Origin: Tragulus kanchil
Lineage: Eukaryota > Chordata > Mammalia > Artiodactyla > Tragulidae
NCBI GenBank assembly: GCA_022376925.1
Contig: JAIOJX010000005.1
Coordinates: forward strand, 158,859,501-158,923,500
Reading direction: 5' to 3'
DNA length: 64,000 nt
The notes beneath the pieces are model-generated. The model had not been told where the DNA came from, searched no databases, and saw only the letters and a list, made by a program, of their open reading frames with translations. This document shows positions 53,916-64,000 of this stretch, piece after piece. How positions within the stretch are numbered: the first letter of the stretch is position 1; every line of letters starts with the position of its first letter. A program made the translations under genes and the position numbers.

Positions 53916-54430
53916 GACCTCATAGCACCCTGGCTGTGTTCACAGAGTGTGGGTAAATGAGCCGAGGAGGCGCCGTAGATGAGCTCACATAGGGGGCCCA
54001 TGAAAGCCATAAAGATGGGGGCCAAGAGCCCCAGGGAACAACTGACAAATCTATCCTCAATGCCCCTTGGCCAACTGTGCCCCCCTGGGGGCCACCTCTG
54101 GTGCCCACGCTTTGGTGAGCTCAGACTGGTCAGCCTTGGAGTGTTTTGAAACAATATATCCCCAATGTATCCCTACACCTTACCCAAGAACCTCTGCTTC
54201 AGTCATTCTAGAAGAGTCAAGGTCCCGGGCCGACCTTGCGAGGACCTAGAGCTCACTGTGAATTCCTCTCGCACAGGAACGGCGCTGAGTGTCCTCCACG
54301 GAAAGGTGGGTAAATGCAGTGCCTCTTAAAGGACTGTGGTGAAGCCAGAGATAAAGCCATACATGTACTCCAGGAAGCTTAATCATCATCATTATTATTG
54401 ACCACCATTGTTATTGTTATTGGTACTCAT
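53916..54430. other. Unique DNA
   Basis: Includes the 126- and 62-codon minus-strand frames, which begin in the MIR and have no recognisable domain. Repeated by D15. Confidence 0.4.
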
Positions 54431-54440
54431 TTTTAAAAAT

Positions 54441-54653
54441 AATTATTTGTTTATTTATCTTTGGCTGTGCTGGGTCTTCATGCTGTGACAGCTTTTCTCT
54501 AGTGGCAACACCTGGGAGCTACTCTCTAGTTGCAGTGCACGGACTTCTTCTTGCGGTGGCTTCTCTTGTTGTGGAACACAGGCTCTAGGGCATGTAGGCT
54601 TCAGTAGCTGAGGAATATGGGCTCAGCAGTTGTGGTTCTGAAGCTCTAGAGCA
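54441..54653 (-). mobile_element. CHR-type SINE, antisense, cut at the D15 junction
   Basis: 'tttggctgtgctgggtcttc', 'cttctcttgttgtggaacac'; head side missing at 54653. Confidence 0.9.
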
Positions 54654-55536
54654 CATTGTCTGAGAGAGGAAATGCAGGAGGAAGAATGAGGTGGGAAGTG
54701 TTAAGCCGAAGGTGGGTAGTCTCGGGAGCCCAAGCTGAAGAAGCAGCTAATAACAGCTAATGATTACTAATCACATGCAGCATGCGGGGCCGGGTGCTAA
54801 AGCCACCCTCACGGGGACATGTGAGGATTACTTGAGTTAACACATGTAAGAGGTTCAGGACAGGTTCTCTCATAAAGTAAGCATTCTAGAAGAAGCTGTT
54901 ATTATTATTACTATTACCAGTCTTGTTTTACAGATAGAGAAGCTGGGTAAGGTAGCTTGTTCAAGGTCGCACAGGCAGGAAGCTGCAATCTGACTCCAGG
55001 GCAGTGCCCCTGACCTCATAGCACCCTGGCTGTGTTCACAGAGTGTGGGTAAATGAGCCGAGGAGGCGCCGTAGATGAGCTCACATAGGGGGCCCATGAA
55101 AGCCATAAAGATGGGGGCCAAGAGCCCCAGGGAACAACTGACAAATCTATCCTCAATGCCCCTTGGCCAACTGTGCCCCCCTGGGGGCCACCTCTGGTGC
55201 CCACGCTTTGGTGAGCTCAGACTGGTCAGCCTTGGAGTGTTTTGAAACAATATATCCCCAATGTATCCCTACACCTTACCCAAGAACCTCTGCTTCAGTC
55301 ATTCTAGAAGAGTCAAGGTCCCGGGCCGACCTTGCGAGGACCTAGAGCTCACTGTGAATTCCTCTCGCACAGGAACGGCGCTGAGTGTCCTCCACGGAAA
55401 GGTGGGTAAATGCAGTGCCTCTTAAAGGACTGTGGTGAAGCCAGAGATAAAGCCATACATGTACTCCAGGAAGCTTAATCATCATCATTATTATTGACCA
55501 CCATTGTTATTGTTATTGGTACTCATTTTTAAAAAT

Positions 55537-55880
55537 AATTATTTGTTTATTTATCTTTGGCTGTGCTGGGTCTTCATGCTGTGACAGCTTTTCTCTAGTG
55601 GCAACACCTGGGAGCTACTCTCTAGTTGCAGTGCACGGACTTCTTCTTGCGGTGGCTTCTCTTGTTGTGGAACACAGGCTCTAGGGCATGTAGGCTTCAG
55701 TAGCTGAGGAATATGGGCTCAGCAGTTGTGGTTCTGAAGCTCTAGAGCACAGGCTCAATAGCCGTGGTGCCTGGGGTTCGTTGCTCTGCAGCAGGTGGGA
55801 TCTTCCCTAATCAGGGATGGAATCCTTGTCTCCTGCATTGGCAGGTGGATTCTTTACTACTGAGCCACCAGGGAAGCCCT
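55537..55880 (-). mobile_element. CHR-type SINE, antisense, long form (complete)
   Basis: As 54441-54653, then 'cctaatcagggatggaatcc' and head complement 'gagccaccagggaagccc'. 'ggtactcattt' and 'ggtgctcattt' flank it as a probable target duplication. Confidence 0.93.
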
Positions 55881-55894
55881 GGTGCTCATTTCTG

Positions 55895-56100
55895 AGTCTC
55901 CAGGGTTTAGCACGGTGTCTAGGATTCAGCGAGCACCTGTGGAATGAATGTCTGATTCAGGGCACCTTGGGTCTCGTTCTACCTTCTCCGTGGATAAGTC
56001 TCTCAGAGCCTCAGCTTCCTCACCTGCAGACAGGAGACACTCATTTCCCCATCCCAGGGTTTCCAGGGTTAAACAAGAGAACGTGAATCTGTGTTTTGAG
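55895..56100 (+). mobile_element. L2 tail followed by a MIR relic
   Basis: 'tttagcacggtgtctaggat' and 'gtggaatgaatg' (L2), then 'agagcctcagcttcctcacc' (MIR). Confidence 0.55.
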
Positions 56101-57012
56101 GACTGTTGGAGTGTTCTACAAACGCAGCACACAGTCCAGCTCTGTCTCTCCTCCTGGGACGCGGGTGGCAGCAGACCAGGGATGATGAACAGGAGGCTGC
56201 CTTGAACTGGTGGGAAGTTCAGTTCCTTGTCAGACAAGTGGGGCATGCGTGGTCAGCAGGGTGGCAGGGAGGACGGGGGGCTGGGCGTGGGCCGCCACCA
56301 GCTCACCAGGTCCAGAAGGGGTTGTTAAGGCTAATGGGCTGCAGCCTCCCTCGTGCCTGTCTAATGGTTTGGCATCAGCAGTGCTGTGTCCTGGCCGTAC
56401 CCGTGCTTCTGCGCATACGCCTGTGTGTATCTGTCTGCGGGAGGCTCAGCTTTCTCCCAGAGTAAGGAGGTGGCAAGTGTTACATTGTTGAGAAGCTTCC
56501 TCTTACCTGTGATGCAGACAGTTGGAGGCCTGGGCTCTCTTGGGTTTGTTTGGGTATCTGTCCTGAGGTCCGTAAGCCAACCAGGTACACGTGTGTCTGT
56601 CTCACGGGGCCAGTGGTGAGGCCAGCCCGGGGGTTACAGACCACAGCGAACGTGGGTGCAACACGGTGGTGGTGTTGAAAGTGGCCGGCTGAGTGATTGC
56701 TCCTTTCGCACAGTGCAGACATTTCCCCTGCAGATCAGGCCCTTCCTGAAGAAGGAATGAAGGTGGAAGGAGGAGGGGCATCCTCATTGCTTGGTTCCTG
56801 CTTGCTGTTCACCCGGCAGCCTCTCCCTGACAATCCAGCACTTGCAATATCAGTGTTCCCTTCCAGAAAGCAGTTCACTTCTGCTATGTGATTGGGAAGG
56901 TAATAGGTGGGAGCAACTCCCTGCCACGGCGTTCTTATTTAAGTGGAGTGAATACATTCTGCCCGGCCCTTCCTCTGCTCCTTTGCTCAGACGGCTCCCA
57001 CCGTTCAGAGCG
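56101..57012. other. Unique intergenic DNA
   Basis: No repeats recognised; frames of 60-151 codons overlap on both strands without domains. Confidence 0.4.
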
Positions 57013-57534
57013 CTGTCATTCAAGCTGACATCTCACCTATCCCCAAAGGCTCAGCTCAAAGGCACCTCCTTTATTGCACCTTTCCTACCTCTCCTCTCGT
57101 GTATTAGAATTAAATTCTCTGTTCTGGGTACTCCAGGTTGCAAAAACAACCGTATCGCTGTCCAGTATGGCTCTGAGGACAACAGATCTGAGTGGGCCAG
57201 TCAGACTGGATGTCGGGTCACGGTGCTTCCCTGGTTTAGACTGTAAGCCAGCTCTAAACTTGGGGCTCAGCTCTGTGTGGCCCAGGATACCGAGGCCTGG
57301 TGCAGCAGTCGGTTAATGAGTGTTTAACAACCAGCTGTCTAGAGGAGAGACCCCGACGTACCACAGGCTGATTTCTGTGATGTGAATCCTCCTGCCATGG
57401 CTGACTCAAAGCTACAGAAGCGACCCTGCTGAAAGATCAGTTGAGAAGAGACGGCACAGTCTGCTGGGAGCTGGCGTGAGCCGGTTCCAGCGCCCAGTGG
57501 CTGATTCATGGCTAGGCTCCAGGAACGTGGACAT

Positions 57535-57605
57535 CCGCTAGTGCCTGGCACATAGTAGGCCCCCGAAGCATGCTAGAATGAATCCATGAATACAGAAATA
57601 AATAA
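57535..57605 (+). mobile_element. L2 LINE 3' tail
   Basis: 'gtgcctggcacatagtaggc' followed by 'gctagaatgaatccatgaat'. Repeated at 58596-58666 by D16. Confidence 0.7.
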
Positions 57606-57834
57606 ACGGACTAAGAGCTGGGATGAGTTGGGTGGAAGGAAATTGAGTGGTCGGGGCAGAGGTGACTCATGGTGGCTTTGGCAGGGGAGGTGAGAAGAGA
57701 GAAGAGGTTGTTCTGTGCTGGGCGGAGGCACCGGTGGCCAGCATCAGGCAAATGCAAGGTCACCCAGGCCCCCATCCAGAGGCCCTTTCTGCTTCCCCCG
57801 GCTTCCTCCAGTACTCAGGCTGCGTTGTCTTCTC

Positions 57835-57935
57835 TCATAAATAACCCGTAATGCTGCTGAACAGAGTTTTCTTGTTGGGGCTTTTGTTTCTTCAATCACG
57901 ACAAAAGCCGCACTAATGAGTTATTGGAAAAACCA
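57835..57935. promoter_or_regulatory. Unique AT-rich island, weak candidate conserved element
   Basis: 'tcataaataacccgtaatgc' and 'gccgcactaatgagttattg' in a GC-rich context. Repeated at 58896-58996 by D16. Confidence 0.25.
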
Positions 57936-59224
57936 AGCCCTGCTCCGGGCCAGAGAGGCTGGGTGAGCACAGAGGGGGAGGTGCAGATCCGGCCAGCCCA
58001 GGCAGGGCAGGCAGCTAAGCGAGGCTGAGGCTGAAGAGAGCGTGCCAGCTCCTGAGGCAGGGGCTGAAAAGCCCTGTCATTCAAGCTGACATCTCACCTA
58101 TCCCCAAAGGCTCAGCTCAAAGGCACCTCCTTTATTGCACCTTTCCTACCTCTCCTCTCGTGTATTAGAATTAAATTCTCTGTTCTGGGTACTCCAGGTT
58201 GCAAAAACAACCGTATCGCTGTCCAGTATGGCTCTGAGGACAACAGATCTGAGTGGGCCAGTCAGACTGGATGTCGGGTCACGGTGCTTCCCTGGTTTAG
58301 ACTGTAAGCCAGCTCTAAACTTGGGGCTCAGCTCTGTGTGGCCCAGGATACCGAGGCCTGGTGCAGCAGTCGGTTAATGAGTGTTTAACAACCAGCTGTC
58401 TAGAGGAGAGACCCCGACGTACCACAGGCTGATTTCTGTGATGTGAATCCTCCTGCCATGGCTGACTCAAAGCTACAGAAGCGACCCTGCTGAAAGATCA
58501 GTTGAGAAGAGACGGCACAGTCTGCTGGGAGCTGGCGTGAGCCGGTTCCAGCGCCCAGTGGCTGATTCATGGCTAGGCTCCAGGAACGTGGACATCCGCT
58601 AGTGCCTGGCACATAGTAGGCCCCCGAAGCATGCTAGAATGAATCCATGAATACAGAAATAAATAAACGGACTAAGAGCTGGGATGAGTTGGGTGGAAGG
58701 AAATTGAGTGGTCGGGGCAGAGGTGACTCATGGTGGCTTTGGCAGGGGAGGTGAGAAGAGAGAAGAGGTTGTTCTGTGCTGGGCGGAGGCACCGGTGGCC
58801 AGCATCAGGCAAATGCAAGGTCACCCAGGCCCCCATCCAGAGGCCCTTTCTGCTTCCCCCGGCTTCCTCCAGTACTCAGGCTGCGTTGTCTTCTCTCATA
58901 AATAACCCGTAATGCTGCTGAACAGAGTTTTCTTGTTGGGGCTTTTGTTTCTTCAATCACGACAAAAGCCGCACTAATGAGTTATTGGAAAAACCAAGCC
59001 CTGCTCCGGGCCAGAGAGGCTGGGTGAGCACAGAGGGGGAGGTGCAGATCCGGCCAGCCCAGGCAGGGCAGGCAGCTAAGCGAGGCTGAGGCTGAAGAGA
59101 GCGTGCCAGCTCCTGAGGCAGGGGCTGAAAAGCCCTGATGCCTCATCTGTGCCTGGGGCTTTCCAGTCCACACGGACCAACCGTCTCGAGGAATCATTCT
59201 TTGAGTGCTGCTGGGCAGGTGTTA

Positions 59225-59500
59225 TTAACATTCCCCTGTTCCCAGGTGTTTCCACCGCAGGACCTTTCCACCTGCTGTTCCCTCTGCCTGGAACAGCCTG
59301 GCTGCCCGATATCCACTTGTCTCCCTCCCTCTGTTCACTCGGGTCCTGGATGAGCTGAATGTTGCCTCCTCAGAGGGGCCGTCCCTGACTACTCTGTCCA
59401 AAGAGTCATCCCTCCTTGTTCTCCACTCCCTTGCCCTACTTGAATTTTCTTTTGCTAGCATTAGTCATATTCTGATGTCCCAGGCTGGATGGCAGGAATA
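59225..59500 (+). mobile_element. L2 LINE 3' relic, sense
   Basis: 'gacctttccacctgctgttc', 'cctctgcctggaacagcctg' and 'ttgcctcctcagaggggccg' are L2 landmarks. Confidence 0.8.
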
Positions 59501-60645
59501 GACCCCAAGTAAAGATTTGAGGGCAAGTAGGATTCAGTGACTCCAGAAAACACCCATGGGAGGGTGGGGAAGTGATACAGGGGAGAGAAGGCAGCCAATA
59601 AAATCACAGTATTTATCCAGTTACCGCCGTGGAGGACTGCAGCCCAACCCCGATGGGGAACCCTGGGAGCCAGTGTGGGACACAGACCTGGGGGACCTCT
59701 TGCCTGAGGGGTGAGGGAGCTGGGCTGTGCATGCACCACCCCTGTGGGTCACTGCTCCCAGGGAGAACTGCTCCCCGGGAGCTGAGAGTTCCTGGCTCTT
59801 CGGGCAGCTATGCGGGCAGGCAAAGAAGGCCTTGGGCCAAGGCAATTAAAAGCCAGCCCGAGGGGCCGTGTAGTTAGTATGGCAGGATCGGGGCTGAACA
59901 CCACAGGCTCGTCTAGACCTGACCTGCCATCACAGTATTAGGTTGTCTCCCCCAGCAAACGGAAGGGAGGGACTCGGTTCATTCACAGGTACAACCTCTG
60001 TGCCTGGAGCAGTGTCTGGTAATCAGGACATAGCTGTCGAATGAATGGATGCCCATTTTACGGGGAGACATGATGAGGCTCAGAGGCATGAAGGCCTGTG
60101 CCCAGAGTAGAGCCATCCGCAACAGAACTATTTACCGAGCACTCCCTTTGGGTCCAGCATGTTAGTCCCTCTGACTCCAGTTCCTGGGTTTTCCCTCCTA
60201 CTCATGCTCTCCGCCAGCCTACCTGAGGGGGAAGTGGGACTTCCTGGACTCCATTCCACATCCCTGGCACATGAACGCCCCTCAATCCTCGATCTGACCC
60301 AGAAGGAAAGGTCTGAGAAGCCTTCAGTGGAGGCTCAGGCAGGAGCCGTAGAGCCAGGATCTACACTGAAATGTTGTTTTGTTTTCCCATTTTGCTTGGA
60401 GTAAAACGACTGAACTTCCCCCTCCTTCACTCCAAGAAAGGAGCCAAGGTCAGTGACTGACTCCAAGCTTTCTTGCCCCAAAGGAGCTTTGGTTTTTATT
60501 ATCAATGCAGGGATACCCCCTCTACCTATTTATCAATTTATCATCAATACAACAGGGACACCCCCTCTACCCATCTAGGGTTGAGGGTGGAGGTCTCTTG
60601 AGGCGGAGCAAAGAGGGAGTGACCTAGATAAGGGATGAGGAGAGA
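59501..60645. other. Unique DNA with L2 and MIR tails and a short direct repeat
   Basis: 59965-60050 resembles an L2 3' tail ('gtgcctggagcagtgtctgg') and 60055-60115 an antisense MIR. 60501-60573 contains two copies of 'ccccctctacc' with shared 'atcaat' flanks, a roughly 40-bp two-unit repeat. No gene. Confidence 0.45.
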
Positions 60646-61303
60646 GCGAGTGACTAGGAGAGAGATGGGAGAAGGGCCTTTCCAGCCCAGGAAGGGGCAA
60701 AGATTTGGGGACTTTAGTTCAGGGCCTGGCGTCTCTCTGGCCCACAATGCCAGACGGGGATATTTGTGCAGGCCGGATAACTACGGAGGCCTGGAGGGTC
60801 TCCAGGGCCCACTGCAGTCACTGAGCGGGCTGCTGTGGAGACCTCTCAGAGCACGTCTAGGGCAGCCAGCCCACTGAGGCCTGGCCCAGGGTTCAGGAGC
60901 CAAGGCAACAGGAGTCAATTGCCATGGCAACCACGAGGCCCGAGGCTTCTTCCCTGGGTCCCAGAGTCTTCTATGACCCTGGAGACTCCCCCCAAACATA
61001 ACTAAGGCTGATTTCTCACTACTCTGGCAATTGGAGGCTTGGGAGCAGAATTTATTTGACTTGAAAAAATAGAATGATATGACATTTATTGCATGTGGAT
61101 GTTGCTGAGTAAATTCAAAAACCCACTCCAGTGCAGAGGGACCGGAGGGCCTGTGGACGAAGGGGCCTGAGCTGAGAGGCACAACGGCAGCCTCCCGTCT
61201 GCCTGGGGATCTGGCCAGGCAAAGCCAACCCCTGGGGTTGGCCTTCTGAAGGGGTCAGGGGCAGAGGAGACCATGGGGAAAACAATGAAGGAACTGAATT
61301 AGA

Positions 61304-61322
61304 ATATATATATATATATATG
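61304..61322. repeat. (TA)n microsatellite
   Basis: About eight TA units; repeated at 62417-62435 by D17. Confidence 0.9.
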
Positions 61323-61670
61323 TGAAAATCACATTTGTTTATTTCTGATTATAAAATATACATATCTTTGCAAAGATATGGGGAAAATAGAAGCATATAA
61401 AGATAGAAATGCAAATCACCCATAATCCCATGACCCACAACAATCATTAAAATGGAACTATCCGTCCTTCTCATCTTTAGTCTATATACAGCTTTTACAT
61501 AATTGAGACCATATTAATATCATTTATATAATTTATATTCTGTCTATAGGGGCAAAGCTCTCTGTGTTCTGAGTGGTAAACACATGAAAACACAAATACA
61601 CACTCCCATGTTAATTTGCACAGACACTGGAAAATAGAGCAGGAGGCGGAACACGAGAGAATAGTAAGTC
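61323..61670. other. AT-rich sequence, possible LINE 3' UTR
   Basis: 'cacccataatcccatgaccc' and 'gcttttacataattgagacc' resemble the 3' UTR of old L1-type elements. Low certainty. Confidence 0.35.
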
Positions 61671-62779
61671 CCCGGTCTGCTACTAAACAGCATCACGACC
61701 CTGAAGAAGTTACTTTACCCCCTTTTGTAAAATGGGGGTACCTTTATCCTCACGCCCAGGAAGGGGCGAGTGACTAGGAGAGAGATGGGAGAAGGGCCTT
61801 TCCAGAGGAGGCAAAGATTTGGGGACTTTAGTTCAGGGCCTGGCGTCTTTTGGCCCACAATGCCAGACGGGGATATTTGTGCAGGCCGGATAACTACGGA
61901 GGCCTGGAGGGTCTCCAGGGCCCACTGCAGTCACTGAGCGGGCTGCTGTGGAGACCTCTCAGAGCACGTCTAGGGCAGCCAGCCCACTGAGGCCTGGCCC
62001 AGGGTTCAGGAGCCAAGGCAACAGGAGTCAATTGCCATGGCAACCACGAGGCCCGAGGCTTCTTCCCTGGGTCCCAGAGTCTTCTATGACCCTGGAGACT
62101 CCCCCCAAACATAACTAAGGCTGATTTCTCACTACTCTGGCAATTGGAGGCTTGGGAGCAGAATTTATTTGACTTGAAAAAATAGAATGATATGACATTT
62201 ATTGCATGTGGATGTTGCTGAGTAAATTCAAAAACCCACTCCAGTGCAGAGGGACCGGAGGGCCTGTGGACGAAGGGGCCTGAGCTGAGAGGCACAACGG
62301 CAGCCTCCCGTCTGCCTGGGGATCTGGCCAGGCAAAGCCAACCCCTGGGGTTGGCCTTCTGAAGGCGTCAGGGGCAGAGGAGACCATGGGGAAAACAATG
62401 AAGGAACTGAATTAGAATATATATATATATATATGTGAAAATCACATTTGTTTATTTCTGATTATAAAATATACATATCTTTGCAAAGATATGGGGAAAA
62501 TAGAAGCATATAAAGATAGAAATGCAAATCACCCATAATCCCATGACCCACAACAATCATTAAAATGGAACTATCCGTCCTTCTCATCTTTAGTCTATAT
62601 ACAGCTTTTACATAATTGAGACCATATTAATATCATTTATATAATTTATATTCTGTCTATAGGGGCAAAGCTCTCTGTGTTCTGAGTGGTAAACACATGA
62701 AAAACACAAACACACACTCCCATGTTAATTTGCACAGACACTGGAAAATAGAGCAGGAGGCGGAACACGAGAGAATAGT

Positions 62780-63300
62780 AAGTCCCCGGTCTGCTACTAA
62801 ACAGCATCACGACCCTGAAGAAGTTACTTTACCCTCTTGTGCCTCTGTTTCTTAATCTGTAAAATGGGGTTGGTAAAACCTCCTTTAACTACCTCCCAGC
62901 TTTTCAGAGAGGGTCAAATGTGAAAGTCCTCTATCCACTGCAGTGGTATCATTAGGAACCAGGAGTCCTAACTTTAGGCGTTTCATTTGCTGTGTGATTT
63001 TGAATCACTTCCTTTGCTATTTTGGCTCTCAGTTTACTTGGTTAAAATGAAGGACTGGACTAGGATTCCTAATATCCAGTGGCTGTGTATTTGACCAGCA
63101 CAGTTCTATTATGCCAGATTTTGGCCCCTCTCCGTGTGAGAGGCCACACCAAGTAGTGGAGGTAAGTATACACTGTAAAATCTCTGGAGTCAAATTCTCT
63201 AGTTGGAAAACCAGCTTTGCCACGTATACAGCTGTGTGACCTTGGGGGAATTACTGAACCTCTCTGTTGCTTAATTCCCCCTAAAACTACCTCCTGAGTG
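62780..63300 (+). mobile_element. Cluster of three MIR-like relics
   Basis: 62785-62900 ('gcctctgtttcttaatctgt'), 62955-63060 ('tggctctcagtttacttggt') and 63175-63290 ('agctgtgtgaccttggggga') each follow the MIR 3' half. Confidence 0.6.
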
Positions 63301-64000
63301 GTCTTGAGGACAAACGGCTGTTAGACAGACAATTTCGTGGCTATGCCGCTGTCTACAAAACACTATCAGAGAAGTCCTGGGTTAAAGGATGGAAACGGTG
63401 TGAGGTGGGGCTAGATTGGCTTCAAAGGGGTCGGTGGGAATGTCCCTCGGCGACCTCCTTCCAGCTCTCTCAGGGGCCAGATGTGGCTTCCAAAGGTCCC
63501 CAAGATGGTGAGCATGGGGGCTCCCCGGGGACAGCCGGATAATGAGAAGAGTTAATCAAAGAGGCAGCGAGTCCCCAGGGCTGGTGGTGTGTTTGAACCA
63601 AAGAGCGTGTGGGACCCTCCCATCCCCTAGCGCATGGGGTGGGCGCGGGTGGCTAAGCCAGGCACGCTGGGGGACAGAGGCTGGTGGCTTGGCTGCGACG
63701 GGAAGAGAGGGAGAGGATCCGGGGGACGGGGAGGATGAGGTGCAGTGTCGAATGACATCAGTTTGTCTTCGGGTCGGGTCAGAGCAGATGGAGCTCCAGC
63801 TGGGCCACCGCGACGCGCCCTGGGGGTGGGAGGTGGGCGCCACTGCTGCCGTATTCTATGTGAATGGCGCCCCTCCCGGTCTGCTACTAAACAGCATCAC
63901 GACCCTGAAGAAGTTACTTTACCCTCTTGTGCCTCTGTTTCTTAATCTGTAAAATGGGGTTGGTAAAACCTCCTTTTACTACCTCCCAGCTTTTCAGAGA
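62785..64000. repeat. D18: direct duplication, junction at 63875, cut by the window end
   Basis: 62785-62910 and 63875-64000 are the same sequence (offset 1090, one base difference 'ccttttactac' against 'cctttaactac'). Copy 1 would run 62785-63874. The part near 61671-61765 is a third copy from D17. Confidence 0.93.
63301..63874. other. Unique GC-rich DNA with scattered CpG
   Basis: 63590-63850 has a raised CpG count for this window ('ccaccgcgacgcgccctggg', 'cttcgggtcgggtc'). The 136-codon frame has no domain, and no promoter motif is seen. Confidence 0.4.

Larger units (their letters stand above)
53556..55750. repeat. D15: abutting direct duplication of about 1.10 kb, junction at 54654
   Basis: Copy 1 is 53556-54653 and copy 2 is 54654-55750, offset 1098 then 1096 through two single-base losses at the start of copy 2 ('gccgaaggtggg', 'gagcccaagctg'). 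Copy 1 ends inside a SINE that copy 2 completes. Confidence 0.95.
57013..59137. repeat. D16: abutting direct duplication of 1.06 kb, junction at 58074
   Basis: Copy 1 is 57013-58073 and copy 2 is 58074-59137, constant offset 1061; no differences noticed by eye. The shared join is 'ccctg': copy 1 ends 'gaaaagccctgtcattc', copy 2 ends 'gaaaagccctgatgcc'. Confidence 0.95.
60646..62880. repeat. D17: abutting direct duplication of about 1.11 kb, junction at 61766
   Basis: Copy 1 is 60646-61765 and copy 2 is 61766 to about 62880, offset 1120 then 1113. Start of copy 2 has losses ('ccagaggaggcaaag' against 'ccagcccaggaaggggcaaag', 'gcgtcttttggcc' against 'gcgtctctctggcc'). The end of copy 1 is garbled ('ttacccccttttgtaaaatg' against copy 2, which has an extra 'gcctctgtttcttaatc'). 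Confidence 0.94.

Noticed and set aside
384..63874. Uncollapsed haplotypes (allelic duplication)
   Set aside because: Haplotype duplicates would show scattered SNPs and very variable lengths; here the interiors are near-identical and lengths are nearly constant.
384..64000. A biological tandem-duplication system or a new class of mobile element with 1.1 kb units
   Set aside because: The 18 units are mutually unrelated, have no shared ends, target duplications or encoded proteins, and the triplications follow the arithmetic of unmerged overlaps.

Overview
The window is mammalian, specifically ruminant (cattle, buffalo, sheep or goat type), nuclear DNA. The evidence is the repeat content: Bov-tA SINEs with their signature tail (revealed by 'agtattcttgcctgg' and 'cggacacgactgagc'), several fragments of the BovB/RTE LINE including its reverse-transcriptase C-terminus, many tRNA-Glu-derived CHR-type SINEs ('cttccctggtggtcc' heads with a 'ggttcgatccctgg' B box), and older MIR, L2, L1 and MaLR relics. 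Repeat family names are given from memory of consensus sequences, without a database search. No operon, bacterial gene, RNA gene, CRISPR array or recognisable protein-coding gene is present. The open frames in the window (mostly 60-170 codons, one of 317) are chance frames, many running through antisense SINEs. The DNA reads as intergenic or intronic, with a handful of unique AT-rich, homeodomain-motif-rich islands that could be conserved enhancers.

The dominant structure is a series of 18 abutting direct duplications (D1-D18). Each is 1.06-1.18 kb long and near-identical, but each duplicates a different, unrelated sequence. The junctions, where copy 2 begins, lie at about 1496, 4485, 7821, 12512, 14561, 18824, 22037, 26235, 30156, 32201, 37459, 46925, 48812, 52311, 54654, 58074, 61766 and 63875; the last pair is cut by the window end. 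Wherever two junctions are less than about 2.2 kb apart, the shared part is present three times, exactly as expected if consecutive fragments overlapping by about 1.1 kb had been strung together without merging the overlap. Differences between copies cluster at the fragment ends. The simplest reading is an assembly artefact: about 19 kb of the 64 kb is redundant and the true locus is about 45 kb. No known transposon or recombination process makes one duplication of constant length at every few kilobases in unrelated sequence.

Layout by region: 1-5.6 kb, SINEs, an L1 relic and MIRs (D1, D2); 5.6-11 kb, unique DNA, a CAC/CAT microsatellite, a SINE pair (D3), a long L2 and an AT-rich island; 11-20 kb, SINE-rich (D4, D5, D6) with a candidate conserved island and BovB pieces; 20-28 kb, largely unique with a strong candidate conserved element (D7, D8); 28-35 kb, nested and tandem SINEs, L2/L1 tails and a MaLR LTR (D9, D10); 35-41 kb, unique islands and BovB (D11); 41-45 kb, MaLR LTRs, a 19-bp minisatellite and an L1-in-SINE nest; 45-50 kb, an inverted SINE pair and an exon-like segment (D12, D13); 50-56 kb, SINEs, MIR and L2 (D14, D15); 56-64 kb, mostly unique DNA with L2/MIR relics (D16-D18).
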